Assembly: GCF_902806455.1 (NCBI RefSeq)
Contig: NZ_CADCWQ010000002.1
Location: forward strand, 62,001-126,000
DNA length: 64,000 nucleotides
Source of the DNA: Virgibacillus doumboii
GTDB lineage: Bacteria > Bacillota > Bacilli > Bacillales > Amphibacillaceae
Direction of reading: 5' to 3'
Shown: positions 1-7,789 of the stretch, piece after piece
Numbering within the stretch: position 1 is the stretch's first letter
Layout of the letters: each line of letters begins with the position of its first letter
Notes under the pieces: model-generated
Database searches by the model: none
What the model saw: the letters and a program-made list of their open reading frames with translations, nothing else
Told to the model about the DNA's origin: nothing
Translations under genes and position numbers: made by a program

Positions 1-1146
1 CCGAAGGACATCGGCTCCACCAATAAATGTTCCTAACGAACTGCCCAGATTTGCCAGAACAACGACGAGCAGAATACGGCTTACCTTATTATTCCAAAAC
101 CCTTTGACACTAAAAACATCTTCTGAAAGATTTTCAAAGTCCGCCACATTTGGCCGGCGGATATAGGCTTGTACTATCCCTGCAAACCAGCCTGCTGCAA
201 TTAATGGATTCAGGGACGTTAATGGCGCTACAAGAAATGCTGTTACAATCGTTAATGGATGCCCTAAAGCAATCAGTGCTCCCAATGCTGAAAAGGACCC
301 GTTCCACACGACCCAACTGATTGTCTGCTGAAAACCGGCAGAAGGATTCATATAGAATGTATAGGCAATTATAGCGAGAATAAGGATTGGAATTGACCAG
401 CCAATTATTTTCGGAACTTTTGATTTAGGCGGGAGCTGTGATAACCGTTCCAGATCATGTTCCTTGTTTATCTCTTCCTTAATACCGGGGACATGAGCCG
501 CTCCCAAAACAGCGACAATTTTATTGCCGGGGGCATCTTTGATTTTTTGGGACAAGTACTGGTCCCGTTCGTCTATTAATGGTTTCTTTAATTTTGGAAA
601 GCTTTCGGTAAATTCCTGGAGCATAGAATTCAGCATATCCTGTGTTTTCATTTTCTCCAGTTCTTCTTCTGAAATCGTCTCTTTCGTGAAAATACTCCCA
701 ATCACCTGCATGAGCAGGATTGCTTTCCCTTTTAGCCCTATATTTCCCCAAATACGAGAAAAGGTTGTTTGAATATTTCTATCAGCGAGGACGAGGTTGG
801 CATCGATTTCTTCGGCTGATTCAATTCCTTGCATCATTTCCTGGCCTGCATTAATGCCAAACTGCTTTGCCATACGTTTTTGAAATGATGATATAGCAAG
901 GTTCATTAATAGTAATGTTGCCTTCTTTTCTTTAATAACCTTGAAAATATCCATGTCTTTCCATTTGTTGCCTTCTTTAATCGAATTGTATCGTTGTTCA
1001 TCCAGTTCGATACAGACTGAATCAGGCTGTTCTGATTCGATGACTTCTTTTACCTGTTCCGCACTGTGTTTTGATACGTGGGCTGTGCCAATCAGTATAA
1101 ATTCTTTATCATCCAGATGTATTCTGGTAATGTTCTCTTCTGTCAT
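1..1146 (-). CDS. TraB/PrgY-family membrane protein (partial, C-terminus outside window)
   Basis: Read on the minus strand from an ATG at 1144-1146 and open to the window edge, so the C-terminus is missing (about 382 codons visible). The N-terminus contains the family motif GTAHVS near residue 15, followed by a cytosolic domain rich in charged residues and a second conserved patch LGAAHVPGI near residue 215. Beyond about residue 240 come several hydrophobic segments, as in bacterial TraB/PrgY proteins, which have a GumN/TraB-like soluble domain joined to a membrane region. PrgY of enterococci reduces pheromone activity; in Bacillaceae the role is unknown, and a protease-like function is only inferred. 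It is monocistronic as far as can be seen, with repeat element F behind its start. Family assignment is firm, function is not. Confidence 0.85.
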   Translation of the reverse strand, partial: MTEENITRIHLDDKEFILIGTAHVSKHSAEQVKEVIESEQPDSVCIELDEQRYNSIKEGNKWKDMDIFKVIKEKKATLLLMNLAISSFQKRMAKQFGINAGQEMMQGIESAEEIDANLVLADRNIQTTFSRIWGNIGLKGKAILLMQVIGSIFTKETISEEELEKMKTQDMLNSMLQEFTESFPKLKKPLIDERDQYLSQKIKDAPGNKIVAVLGAAHVPGIKEEINKEHDLERLSQLPPKSKVPKIIGWSIPILILAIIAYTFYMNPSAGFQQTISWVVWNGSFSALGALIALGHPLTIVTAFLVAPLTSLNPLIAAGWFAGIVQAYIRRPNVADFENLSEDVFSVKGFWNNKVSRILLVVVLANLGSSLGTFIGGADVLR

Positions 1147-1222
1147 TTACGACCTTCCTTTTATGTACAATCTGCATTCAAAATGAATATTTCTTTTGTA
1201 TAGTTTGTTGCTATCTATACCC

Positions 1223-1401
1223 GCAGCCCGGATACACTTCGCTTTCACACCTCCGGGTACCAAGGCGACATCTGCTCAAAAAGTACGTTTTCGCAGTGTC
1301 TTCTTAGCCCGGGGCGGCTGGTGAGCCCTCTTCGTGCTTACGCACTCAGTGGTCTCACCGATGCCTTAGCTCCCCCAGGAGTCTACGTGTATCCGGGCTG
1401 C
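1223..1401 (+). repeat. Structured interspersed repeat, copy F (carries 64-nt inserted module)
   Basis: The ends are a perfect 15-bp inverted repeat (1223-1237 with 1387-1401). Internal blocks are shared with copies at 9.4, 14.0, 19.6, 29.1, 39.6, 55.3 and 61.1 kb: CTTCGCTTTC, GGCGGCTGGTGAGC, a GTGC/GCAC apical hairpin, CTCACCGATGCC and AGGAGTCTACG. The module ACACCTCCGGGTACC...TTCTTAGCC (about 1247-1310) is inserted directly after CTTCGCTTTC. With the terminator that follows, this explains the gene-free stretch 1147-1503. No protein is supported here. Confidence 0.85.
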
Positions 1402-1470
1402 TTGTATGAAACTGTAGTCACTATTACTTCTTCAAAAGCAACTAATCCTGAAAAAACTGTTTAAACGAAA

Positions 1471-1497
1471 TAAAAAGCCTGGTATACATCCAGGCTT
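1471..1497 (-). terminator. Intrinsic terminator of the ypjP-like gene
   Basis: An 8-bp perfect stem AAGCCTGG/CCAGGCTT (1475-1482 and 1490-1497) with a 7-nt loop is followed on the minus strand by a T-rich tract, immediately after the stop of the gene at 1504. Confidence 0.85.
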
Positions 1498-1503
1498 ATC
1501 CTA

Positions 1504-2118
1504 TTATGCCATCCATTTCGGCGGAATATTTTTATCCCAGTAAATTTCTCCGATTTCGTGATGATTTTCAAATCCATCACTGCTCAAATGGTAATGAAAA
1601 TTAAACCAGTAACCTTCCAGTGGCCGGTTATCGCGGCGCACGTGGAACCGGGCGATATCTTTGTTTGTCCGATTGTCATAGATATTGAAAATCTTCTCAC
1701 CAAGACCGTCTGAAGGCCGCTCCGTTATACTGTAGTATGGAAGCACCTCTTCTTCCGATCCTGCCAGGATAACGTTAAGGGATTCTTCAATTTTAGGCAG
1801 AATTTCAGTCATAAAATCATCATCCACCTGTGTTGCAATTCTTGGACCCAGTTTTGTTATTGTCTGTTCTTTCGCCTTTTCCGTTAAATCATTTATATAT
1901 GTTTCAGTATAATCAATATTTTCAAGCGTTAAATCCGTTTCGCTATCATCTATAATCTGTGAATCAGCTACGGAAACTACATCATTAATATCCGATTCCG
2001 GTGAAACAGATTCTTTATTTTCCTCAGCATCCGTGTTTAAATGTGCTACAGGGATATACGTGCCAAGGGTCATAATTGCTACCATAATAACGGCTATTTT
2101 TCTAATCCATTGTTTCAT
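1504..2118 (-). CDS. ypjP: YpjP-like secreted protein
   Basis: A 204-aa protein whose N-terminus has a basic start and hydrophobic core (about residues 8-25), consistent with a signal peptide or N-terminal anchor. Residues 30-75 form an acidic linker. The C-terminal half carries the pattern I recognise from Bacillus YpjP: FHVRRDNRP, GYWFNFHYH, then EIGEIYWDKN and PPKW at the very end. The biochemical function of YpjP is not known. The gene stands alone, with its own terminator at 1471-1497. Start chosen at the ATG preceding the signal-like segment, with an upstream AAAGGGGATATT that can pair with 16S rRNA. Family call is from remembered motif similarity, not from a search. Confidence 0.8.
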   Translation of the reverse strand: MKQWIRKIAVIMVAIMTLGTYIPVAHLNTDAEENKESVSPESDINDVVSVADSQIIDDSETDLTLENIDYTETYINDLTEKAKEQTITKLGPRIATQVDDDFMTEILPKIEESLNVILAGSEEEVLPYYSITERPSDGLGEKIFNIYDNRTNKDIARFHVRRDNRPLEGYWFNFHYHLSSDGFENHHEIGEIYWDKNIPPKWMA

Positions 2119-2211
2119 CCTAATATCCCCTTTTTAACCTATTCATTTAAAATTTTACCATGTTCAAGAAAAATGTCTACAATATTTTTACTATTTTAAT
2201 AGAATTGTTAT

Positions 2212-2250
2212 AAAAAAAAGAGACCATTGTCATGAATAGACAATGGTCCC
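2212..2250 (-). terminator. Intrinsic terminator after the CBS-ACT gene
   Basis: A 10-bp perfect stem GACCATTGTC/GACAATGGTC (2222-2231 and 2239-2248) is followed on the minus strand by CTCTTTTTTTT. It lies just beyond the stop codon at 2269. Confidence 0.9.
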
Positions 2251-2268
2251 TCGTTACATTCAATCGTT

Positions 2269-2904
2269 TTAATTCAATTTTTCCACATCGGTTACAGTGT
2301 AGTCGCTTTTCTCGAGATCTTTCTCGATTTTTCGTACGGTTTCTTCATCCACTTCGATAGGCAGGACGATACAAATCCTTCTTACATATTTAGAGCCGTT
2401 GTTCAGGGAAATGACACTCTGCACATTACAATATTTGTTGATGATTTTGAGTATCTTCCGTAATACACCCGCGTACTCGATCGTTCCAATCGTAAGTGAG
2501 TAACTTCCATTGTTTGCTCCCCAGGCATTTTCCAATACCTGAATAACATTTCCGTTTGTCAGTATTCCCAGGAATTCTTTTGAATCATCAACGATTGCAA
2601 GATATGGAAGCCGCTTAATCGATGAAAACACTTTAAAAAATGAATCGTCCTCTTTCACATGTCCATCCTGATCTGTTACTAGTTCATTTACATATCCACT
2701 TAAAGCTTTTCTCTGTTCATATTCGAGTAAATCGACCTTATATATGTTCCCGACATAGCTGCGTTCTTTTTCATCCAAAACAGGGATACAGCGGTAACCT
2801 GACTCATCCAGCCTTTTCATTGCATACTCCAGGCTGTCATTTTCCTTTACAAATACAACCTCCTGTTTTCTTACATAATCGTTTTTTACGAGCATCTTAT
2901 CCAA
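2269..2904 (-). CDS. cbpA: CBS-pair plus ACT-like domain protein, probable c-di-AMP-binding CbpA type
   Basis: A soluble 211-aa protein. Residues about 8-65 and 70-127 form two CBS motifs (GYRCIPVLDE...VGNIYK and RLPYLAIVDDSKEFLGILT). Residues about 133-205 resemble an ACT fold, starting SYSLTIGTIEYAGVLRKILKIINKY. This CBS-CBS-ACT arrangement and length match the Listeria c-di-AMP-binding protein CbpA better than the shorter CbpB/DarB (YkuL). Such proteins sense c-di-AMP or other nucleotides; the ligand here is inferred. The c-di-AMP phosphodiesterase GdpP is encoded about 31 kb away in the same window (33339-35312). Monocistronic, with a strong terminator. AcuB-like function is the main alternative. 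Confidence 0.7.
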   Translation of the reverse strand: MDKMLVKNDYVRKQEVVFVKENDSLEYAMKRLDESGYRCIPVLDEKERSYVGNIYKVDLLEYEQRKALSGYVNELVTDQDGHVKEDDSFFKVFSSIKRLPYLAIVDDSKEFLGILTNGNVIQVLENAWGANNGSYSLTIGTIEYAGVLRKILKIINKYCNVQSVISLNNGSKYVRRICIVLPIEVDEETVRKIEKDLEKSDYTVTDVEKLN

Positions 2905-3207
2905 CCTCCCAGTTTTCTCTGACCACTTTTCAATCTACGTGAAGTCTATGATGTTTATACCATTTTCCTACAAGTTCGGAATAATTTCAATTGAAAGAAA
3001 AATTTCCCGTAAACATTGACAACCTCATCTTTAGTACTCATTTAAAATACCACCCATTATTTCATTATCTATTGTCTTTACTATGGTACAATTCTTTTTA
3101 AAAACAATAAAAAAATATGATTACCTTCTGCAAAAGGGCAACCAAGTTTGGATAATTCCATTGCCGGGAACCATAAAAATAAACAACCTGTGAAGGAGTG
3201 TTTTCAC
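2905..3207. other. Divergent intergenic region between the CBS-ACT and Lin0512 genes
   Basis: About 300 bp of AT-rich sequence that must hold the promoters of two diverging genes. A TTGACA hexamer occurs near 3017 but I could not assign a confident -10 partner. No repeat, RNA gene or extra coding region is seen. Confidence 0.5.
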
Positions 3208-3567
3208 GTGAAACAAATTCTTTTTATACAAACAGGAACCGGAAATGATGTACACGGCCAGGATGTAACGAAAGCAGCGGTCCGCGCAGTGGAAGATGCG
3301 ATATACAGGAATTCCATGCCTGGAATTGCGGGCAGTCTGCCTGATGGGAAAATCGAAAATATGAAAGTAAATGTACGGGTTGCGGTTCCGCTTGATCGTG
3401 ATAAGCTGGACGTTGAACAAGTCAAACGTGTCATTCCATATGGCGATGTGATGGTTGATGTTACCGATGGCGGAATGGCAACATCAAGTGGGATTATTTT
3501 GGAAGATAAAGAAGATGAAAATGATTTGATGTATATTGTAAATGCTGCCGTTGAAGTTGGCTATTAA
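3208..3567 (+). CDS. Lin0512-family conserved hypothetical protein
   Basis: A 119-aa protein. The preferred start is the GTG at 3208, because GAAGGAG lies about 9 nt upstream; an ATG at 3148 would add residues with no family resemblance. Recognisable family features are IQTGTGNDVHGQDVTKAA near the start, NSMPGI, KVNVRVAVP and the C-terminal DLMYIVNAAVEVGY. These match the short Lin0512 family of Firmicutes, which has no known biochemical role. It is followed directly by a terminator, so it forms a single-gene unit. The start codon lies within a parS-like palindrome (3200-3215, 14 of 16 positions). Confidence 0.85.
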   Translation: MKQILFIQTGTGNDVHGQDVTKAAVRAVEDAIYRNSMPGIAGSLPDGKIENMKVNVRVAVPLDRDKLDVEQVKRVIPYGDVMVDVTDGGMATSSGIILEDKEDENDLMYIVNAAVEVGY

Positions 3568-3578
3568 AGTAGACTATC

Positions 3579-3613
3579 AAAAACCAATCTATCCATTAGG
3601 TTGGTTTTTTTTA
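3579..3613 (+). terminator. Intrinsic terminator after the Lin0512 gene
   Basis: Stem AAAACCAATC / GGTTGGTTTT with a short loop, followed by a run of T residues. Confidence 0.85.
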
Positions 3614-3738
3614 TTAAATGGAAATTACTGCACTTTGCCAGTAACCCCACCGCTAAAATACCTAAGGCAAATGAATGGGCAATCACCGCGATAGAAGTTA
3701 TACTAAAAGTACATTCAGTATTGACAAGGAGGATTCAG

Positions 3739-4209
3739 ATGAGTAATGCAATGGATGGAGCTGTGAATGGCTGGCTGCAGCATCGGAAGGTGCTGGATGA
3801 TTTGCTGGCGCTGGTGGATGATGAGCATATGAATTACAGGCCCTGGGATGGTGCCATGTCACTTGGGGAACTGGCTATACATATCGTCACGTCAACACAC
3901 ATGTTTGTGAAAGGGATTAAAAAAGGTGAATTTGAAAGTCCTCCAAAGGAAACGAATTATCAAACGATAAATGATGTCCGCGAAATCGTGCAGCGGTACA
4001 CCGAAGAAACCAAGGAAGAGATTTCAACCATTTTTACTTACCAGATGAAAGGTTATATTTTGTTCAATAACATGCGCGCACCTGGTACTTATTGGTTCTC
4101 CAATGCGATTGATCATGAAGTCCATCATAAGGGACAGCTGTTCACATACGTTCGCATGACCGGCGTAAAAAACGTACCATTTTTCACCCGTCAGCCGGAT
4201 GAAATTTAG
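3739..4209 (+). CDS. DinB-family protein (four-helix bundle, putative metal-dependent enzyme)
   Basis: A 156-aa protein. The start is the ATG at 3739, preceded by AAGGAGG with ideal spacing; longer in-frame starts run back through the upstream terminator and are rejected. DinB-like features are an N-terminal helix with LDDLLALV, then LGELAIHIVTSTH with the first likely metal-ligand histidine, and DHEVHHKGQLFTYVRM near residues 125-140 carrying the HxxxH pair typical of this superfamily. Relatives include mycothiol- and bacillithiol-dependent S-transferases (BstA-like) as well as proteins of unknown role, so no specific substrate is claimed. Stand-alone gene with a terminator at 4327. Confidence 0.8.
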   Translation: MSNAMDGAVNGWLQHRKVLDDLLALVDDEHMNYRPWDGAMSLGELAIHIVTSTHMFVKGIKKGEFESPPKETNYQTINDVREIVQRYTEETKEEISTIFTYQMKGYILFNNMRAPGTYWFSNAIDHEVHHKGQLFTYVRMTGVKNVPFFTRQPDEI

Positions 4210-4326
4210 ATGGTACATGGCTAAGGCGTACCAATGATAGAGCAAGCATAAAACTATTGGTGTCAGCAAGTATGAATAACATACTAATCAACACGCACTT
4301 CAATATAAAACAGCAATATGATTATA

Positions 4327-4358
4327 AATAAAAACGCTCGAAATTGAGCGTTTTTTTC
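4327..4358 (+). terminator. Intrinsic terminator (bidirectional-looking)
   Basis: Perfect stem AAACGCTC/GAGCGTTT (4332-4339 and 4346-4353) with a T-run on the right and an A-run on the left. It can serve the DinB gene on plus and possibly the HAD remnant on minus. Confidence 0.85.
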
Positions 4359-4456
4359 TTTTTAAAATAACCTTATTTAAAAAATGCATCAGATTGTTAA
4401 GAAAATCCATCTATAATTTTACTTCCTTTGTAAAGCTAACAACCATCCGTTCTGAA

Positions 4457-4738
4457 TTATATTACATAGGCACTGAATGATTTAACAAAGTATCTTTCTA
4501 TAAATTGAGCTAATCCATCATTTTCATGGTGACCTATTACAATATCAGCTGCTGCTTTAACCTCTTCGCCAGCATTACCCATTGCCACACCAATACCGGC
4601 ATGACGAAGCATCTTAACGTCATTGGGCCCATCCCCAATGGCTGCTGCTTCATTTGGATTAATTCCAAACGCGTTAAACAACTTTTTTGCATTTAACAGC
4701 GTACCATCCATATCAATAAATACTGCACGAACACTCAA
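4457..4738 (-). pseudogene. Internally deleted Cof-type HAD phosphatase (mini-HAD remnant)
   Basis: A 93-aa reading frame from TTG at 4738, with a good GAGGAGG ribosome site 8 nt upstream. It joins the extreme N-terminus of a Cof/YidA-type HAD phosphatase (FIDMDGTLL, motif I, residues 7-15) directly to the extreme C-terminus (AAAIGDGPNDVKMLRHAGIG, motif IV, then ADIVIG and NDGLAQFIE). Normal family members are about 260-290 aa, so roughly 170-190 residues, including the cap domain, motif II Ser/Thr and the motif III lysine region, are missing in frame after LLNA. The protein could still be expressed but should be catalytically dead. A recent in-frame deletion fits best; a purposeful mini-protein is less likely. 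Confidence 0.75.
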
Positions 4739-4739
4739 T

Positions 4740-5200
4740 TATACTGCCTCCTCATTCATTATAAACTTATCTTAACATTCAAATTTTAAAGTCAGGTAAA
4801 CTCCATGTGTAGATTAAATTAAGTTTTAGGAGAGCAGGCTCTTATGTGGAAGGTATTTTATGGTTACAAAACAGCTATACTAATGATTTTTGATGGTGTT
4901 GGTATTATTTTTTTCAAAAATAATACTGTTCACAACTATAATCGAAATCCGGACGGAAAAAGTGGCATAAAAATATCGACAATTTTGTGGAAAAATAATA
5001 GATATTTGGATTATTGTGTGGAAATTTTTAGAAACTCTTATACAATCGGCTACTTAATGAAATAACGAGCTATTTAGTTGAATACTTTTATAAAAAAGAA
5101 GACATAAATTCTATCCTGCTTAAAACCTTAGCTTTAAGACGGAGCACTATTATATATCAATGAAGCAGGCTTTTTCATACAATATTTTGGAGGTGATAAA
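4740..5200. other. Gene-poor stretch upstream of cwlJ
   Basis: A possible 73-aa plus-strand frame (4844-5065) has AGGAGA upstream, but its composition (many Asn, Ile and Tyr, no domain) reads like AT-rich non-coding sequence and it is not called. At 5114-5175 the cwlJ leader holds CCTGCTT...GAAGCAGG followed by CTTTTT, an inverted pair with a long loop that could attenuate transcription. Nothing else is recognised. Confidence 0.4.
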
Positions 5201-5635
5201 ATGCCAATAGTAAAATACACAGATTCAGACGTAGCCTTAATGGCAAGGATGATGAGAGCGGAAGCTGTTGGTGAAGGAAACTTAGGAATGTTGTCTGTCG
5301 GAAATGTAATTGTTAATCGTGCTAAAGCGGATTGTTTAGATTTTGAAGATTTACGAACAATTCGGGACGTTATTTTTCAAGTACAAGGAGGAAATTATTC
5401 GTTTGAAGCTGTCCAGAAAGGCAACGTATTTTATCAAAGAGCGAGATCTAATGAAAAAAAATTAGCAAGAAAGAATTTGAATTTTTGGAGGCAACACCCA
5501 TCGAAATATGCTCTTTGGTATTTCAATCCATATGGCCCATGTCCTTCAACATGGTACGGTGAACCTTTTTCTGGTCAGTATAAAAATCATTGTTATTATG
5601 AACCAGCAGCTGGAACATGTGTCAGTGTTTATTGA
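5201..5635 (+). CDS. cwlJ: Spore cortex-lytic cell wall hydrolase CwlJ
   Basis: A 144-aa protein with no signal peptide, as in Bacillus CwlJ. It belongs to the SleB/CwlJ hydrolase domain family. Motifs in order: LMARMMRAEAVGEGNLGM (the glutamate of RAEAxGEG is the presumed catalytic residue), VGNVIVNRAKADC, FEAVQKGNVFYQRAR, then ALWYFNPYGPCP, TWYGEPF and HCYYEP. CwlJ acts in the spore coat during germination, where it degrades cortex peptidoglycan containing muramic-delta-lactam in response to Ca-dipicolinate. Start is ATG 5201 with GGAGGTGA just upstream. No gerQ neighbour is present, so it is an isolated gene, presumably transcribed by a mother-cell sigma factor; I could not assign the promoter. 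Confidence 0.92.
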   Translation: MPIVKYTDSDVALMARMMRAEAVGEGNLGMLSVGNVIVNRAKADCLDFEDLRTIRDVIFQVQGGNYSFEAVQKGNVFYQRARSNEKKLARKNLNFWRQHPSKYALWYFNPYGPCPSTWYGEPFSGQYKNHCYYEPAAGTCVSVY

Positions 5636-5726
5636 GTTATATTTTACATGGGTTTTGAATTGTGCTCTTTCTTCAAATTAAGCCTTTATCGTTGAAATAC
5701 CAGGATTCCTTACAGAAAGATCAATA

Positions 5727-5755
5727 GGCTGTCTCAGTAATTATTTGAGACAGCC
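5727..5755. terminator. Hairpin between convergent cwlJ and Gfo/Idh genes
   Basis: A 10-bp perfect stem GGCTGTCTCA/TGAGACAGCC with a 9-nt loop. Neither side has a strong T-run, so it is a weak terminator or RNA-end stabiliser for one or both convergent transcripts. Confidence 0.6.
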
Positions 5756-5761
5756 CCTCAC

Positions 5762-6796
5762 TTATACCTTCACAACCGTATATGTCTCTGCCGCTTCCAA
5801 TATACCAAGCACCGCTTTTAACGATGAAAGTGCATCCTGGCCTGTTACAATTGGATCCTTATCAAGCCGGACACAATCAATAAATGCATCGATTACTCCA
5901 GTATTTGTCTGATTGTCATTAGTCTGGATGGATTCCAGCTTATAATTGATCTGTTCACCATCTTTTGTGGTGACCTCAATCTGATAGTCTGGATTGTGAT
6001 AGATTTTCAATATACCTTTTTCACAGTAGATGATCGTACTGTTATCTTCTTCCCCGTAATAGGTCCACGAAAACGAAGCTGTTCCAAGCCGTCCATCCCT
6101 CGTTTTCAGACTGCATACGATGTTGTCGCATACTTCAATTGGGCTTCCGTTTTCATCCAACTTATCGAGTGCACCCTGAAAGGCACTTACTTGCTCAATT
6201 TCATCATCCAATAAGTAATGAATCAAATCCAGCTTATGAATGCCTAAGTCTCCAGCTACACCAAAGCCGGAGCGGTCTTTTTTAAAGAACCATGTGGAAT
6301 TTGTTTTGTTTACACCCCAATGCTCCGGGCCCTGGTGACCAAAAGTGGTTCTGAATGTGAGCACCTTTCCAAGTTCGCCATTGCTGATTATTTCTTTCGC
6401 TTTTTGATGTCCCCTCGTAAATCGCTGATTATGATCGACCATTAATTTTTTCCCGGACTTCTTTTGAGCATCAAGCATTTCATTCGCGTGCTCAATCGTA
6501 AGTGAGATTGGCTTTTCACACAGCACATGCTTCCCGCTCTGAAGTGCCCTGGTTGAAAACACGTGGTGATTTTCGTTTGATGAGCAATCACTGATAACCT
6601 GGACAGAAGGATCCGCCAGCAGTTCTTCAACAGTTGACGCCACACTGCCATTAAACATTTCTGCTAAGGCACGGGACCGTTCCCGATTTCTGTCATAAAA
6701 AACAATTTCACTTACGTATGGATTCGCTTTATATTCTGGTGCATGACGAAATTTTGCGATTGAACCGCAGCCGATTATACCTGCTTTTATATTCAT
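5762..6796 (-). CDS. Gfo/Idh/MocA-family NAD(P)-dependent oxidoreductase
   Basis: A 344-aa protein. The Rossmann domain opens with GIIGCGSIAKFRH (residues 6-18). The family signature HVLCEKPISL lies near residue 94, and the catalytic lysine of EKP is present. The C-terminal alpha/beta domain includes DLGIHKLDLIHYLL with the usual aspartate/histidine pair near residue 185. Members oxidise or epimerise sugars and cyclitols such as inositol. It is last in a probable operon: ATPase (7782), permease (6809), then this gene 12 nt downstream, started by ATG with AGGAGGGAG. The linked isomerase at 11863 and the LacI operators suggest it converts the imported sugar to a keto form. The substrate itself cannot be read. 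Confidence 0.9.
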   Translation of the reverse strand: MNIKAGIIGCGSIAKFRHAPEYKANPYVSEIVFYDRNRERSRALAEMFNGSVASTVEELLADPSVQVISDCSSNENHHVFSTRALQSGKHVLCEKPISLTIEHANEMLDAQKKSGKKLMVDHNQRFTRGHQKAKEIISNGELGKVLTFRTTFGHQGPEHWGVNKTNSTWFFKKDRSGFGVAGDLGIHKLDLIHYLLDDEIEQVSAFQGALDKLDENGSPIEVCDNIVCSLKTRDGRLGTASFSWTYYGEEDNSTIIYCEKGILKIYHNPDYQIEVTTKDGEQINYKLESIQTNDNQTNTGVIDAFIDCVRLDKDPIVTGQDALSSLKAVLGILEAAETYTVVKV

Positions 6797-6808
6797 GTGG
6801 ACTCCCTC

Positions 6809-7789
6809 CTATTCTCGCTTCTGGAATACTACTGCTACAATAATTATCAAGCCTTTAACAAAGCCCTGAAGGTGTGGGGATACATTCATCAGGTTCATCA
6901 TATTACTGAGGATACCTAATATCAGCACACCAAAAAATGTACCGATAATCTTGCCCCGTCCACCAGTCATTCGCGTCCCGCCGATAATAACTGCAGCGAT
7001 GGCATCCAACTCATAGAGCTGTCCTGAACTCGCGGATGAGATAGAATTAAGCCGGGATGTTTCAATGAGTGCCGCAACACTTACAAGCAGCCCCGCCAAG
7101 CTGTATACTGCAAGCTTGACACGATCGACACGAATAGCTGATAGCAATGCGGCTTTTTCGTTACTGCCGATTGCGTATACATAACGGCCAAATCTGGTTT
7201 TGTGCATTAAAATATAGACGAATGCCGTCATTGCCAGGAAGATAATAATTGGGTAGTCGATTAACCAAAGACTTGAATTAGCTATAGCCGCAAAACCAGT
7301 TACCTCACTGGAAATACTTCCGCCATCAGAAAGATACAGTGCTATCGACCGGGCGGCAGCCATCATGCCCAGCGTGGCTATAAACGAAGCTATTTTCCCT
7401 TTTGCAACCATTAACCCGTTAAGCAGTCCAATAAATGAACCGACAATAAATGCGGTTAGTACACCAACCACGATACTTCCTGATGCATTCAGCGCTGTAA
7501 CGGTTATCACACCTACAAGCGCCAGAACGGAACCAACGGAAAGATCAATCCCCCCTGACAGCATGACAACGGTCATTCCAAGAGAAATGATTCCGATAAT
7601 CGAAACATGCATTAAAATATTCAGCTGATTCGTTATATCCAAAAATCTTGGGCTCATAATCGACGATGCAATAAAAATAATCAAAAATGCGATAATCACA
7701 CTGTACTCTAACCATAACCAGGAAAGCCGGTCTTTTATATCGTTTGTCCCTGTTTTCTGAATGGTTTCTTTTCGTTCTGTATTAGCCAA
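6809..7789 (-). CDS. Ribose/inositol-type ABC transporter permease (RbsC-like)
   Basis: About 326 aa from a TTG at 7789, preceded by AAGGGAGG with 9-nt spacing. An ATG at 7822 is in frame but has no ribosome site and lies deep in the upstream gene. The TTG start overlaps the TAA of the ATPase gene, implying translational coupling. Around eight to ten hydrophobic segments are visible. The BPD_transp_2 signature region reads VMLSGGIDLSVGSVLALVGV, with ARSIALYLSDGG and AIGSNEKAALLSAIRV further on. Family: carbohydrate uptake (CUT2) permeases, which form a membrane homodimer with an RbsA-like double ATPase. Partners are at 7782-9296 and 9587-10552. Confidence 0.9.
   Translation of the reverse strand: MANTERKETIQKTGTNDIKDRLSWLWLEYSVIIAFLIIFIASSIMSPRFLDITNQLNILMHVSIIGIISLGMTVVMLSGGIDLSVGSVLALVGVITVTALNASGSIVVGVLTAFIVGSFIGLLNGLMVAKGKIASFIATLGMMAAARSIALYLSDGGSISSEVTGFAAIANSSLWLIDYPIIIFLAMTAFVYILMHKTRFGRYVYAIGSNEKAALLSAIRVDRVKLAVYSLAGLLVSVAALIETSRLNSISSASSGQLYELDAIAAVIIGGTRMTGGRGKIIGTFFGVLILGILSNMMNLMNVSPHLQGFVKGLIIIVAVVFQKRE

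Noticed and set aside
4844..5065. 73-aa plus-strand frame with an AGGAGA upstream
   Set aside because: Composition is typical of translated AT-rich DNA, no domain or conserved pattern, and it lies in a gap beside a decayed gene.
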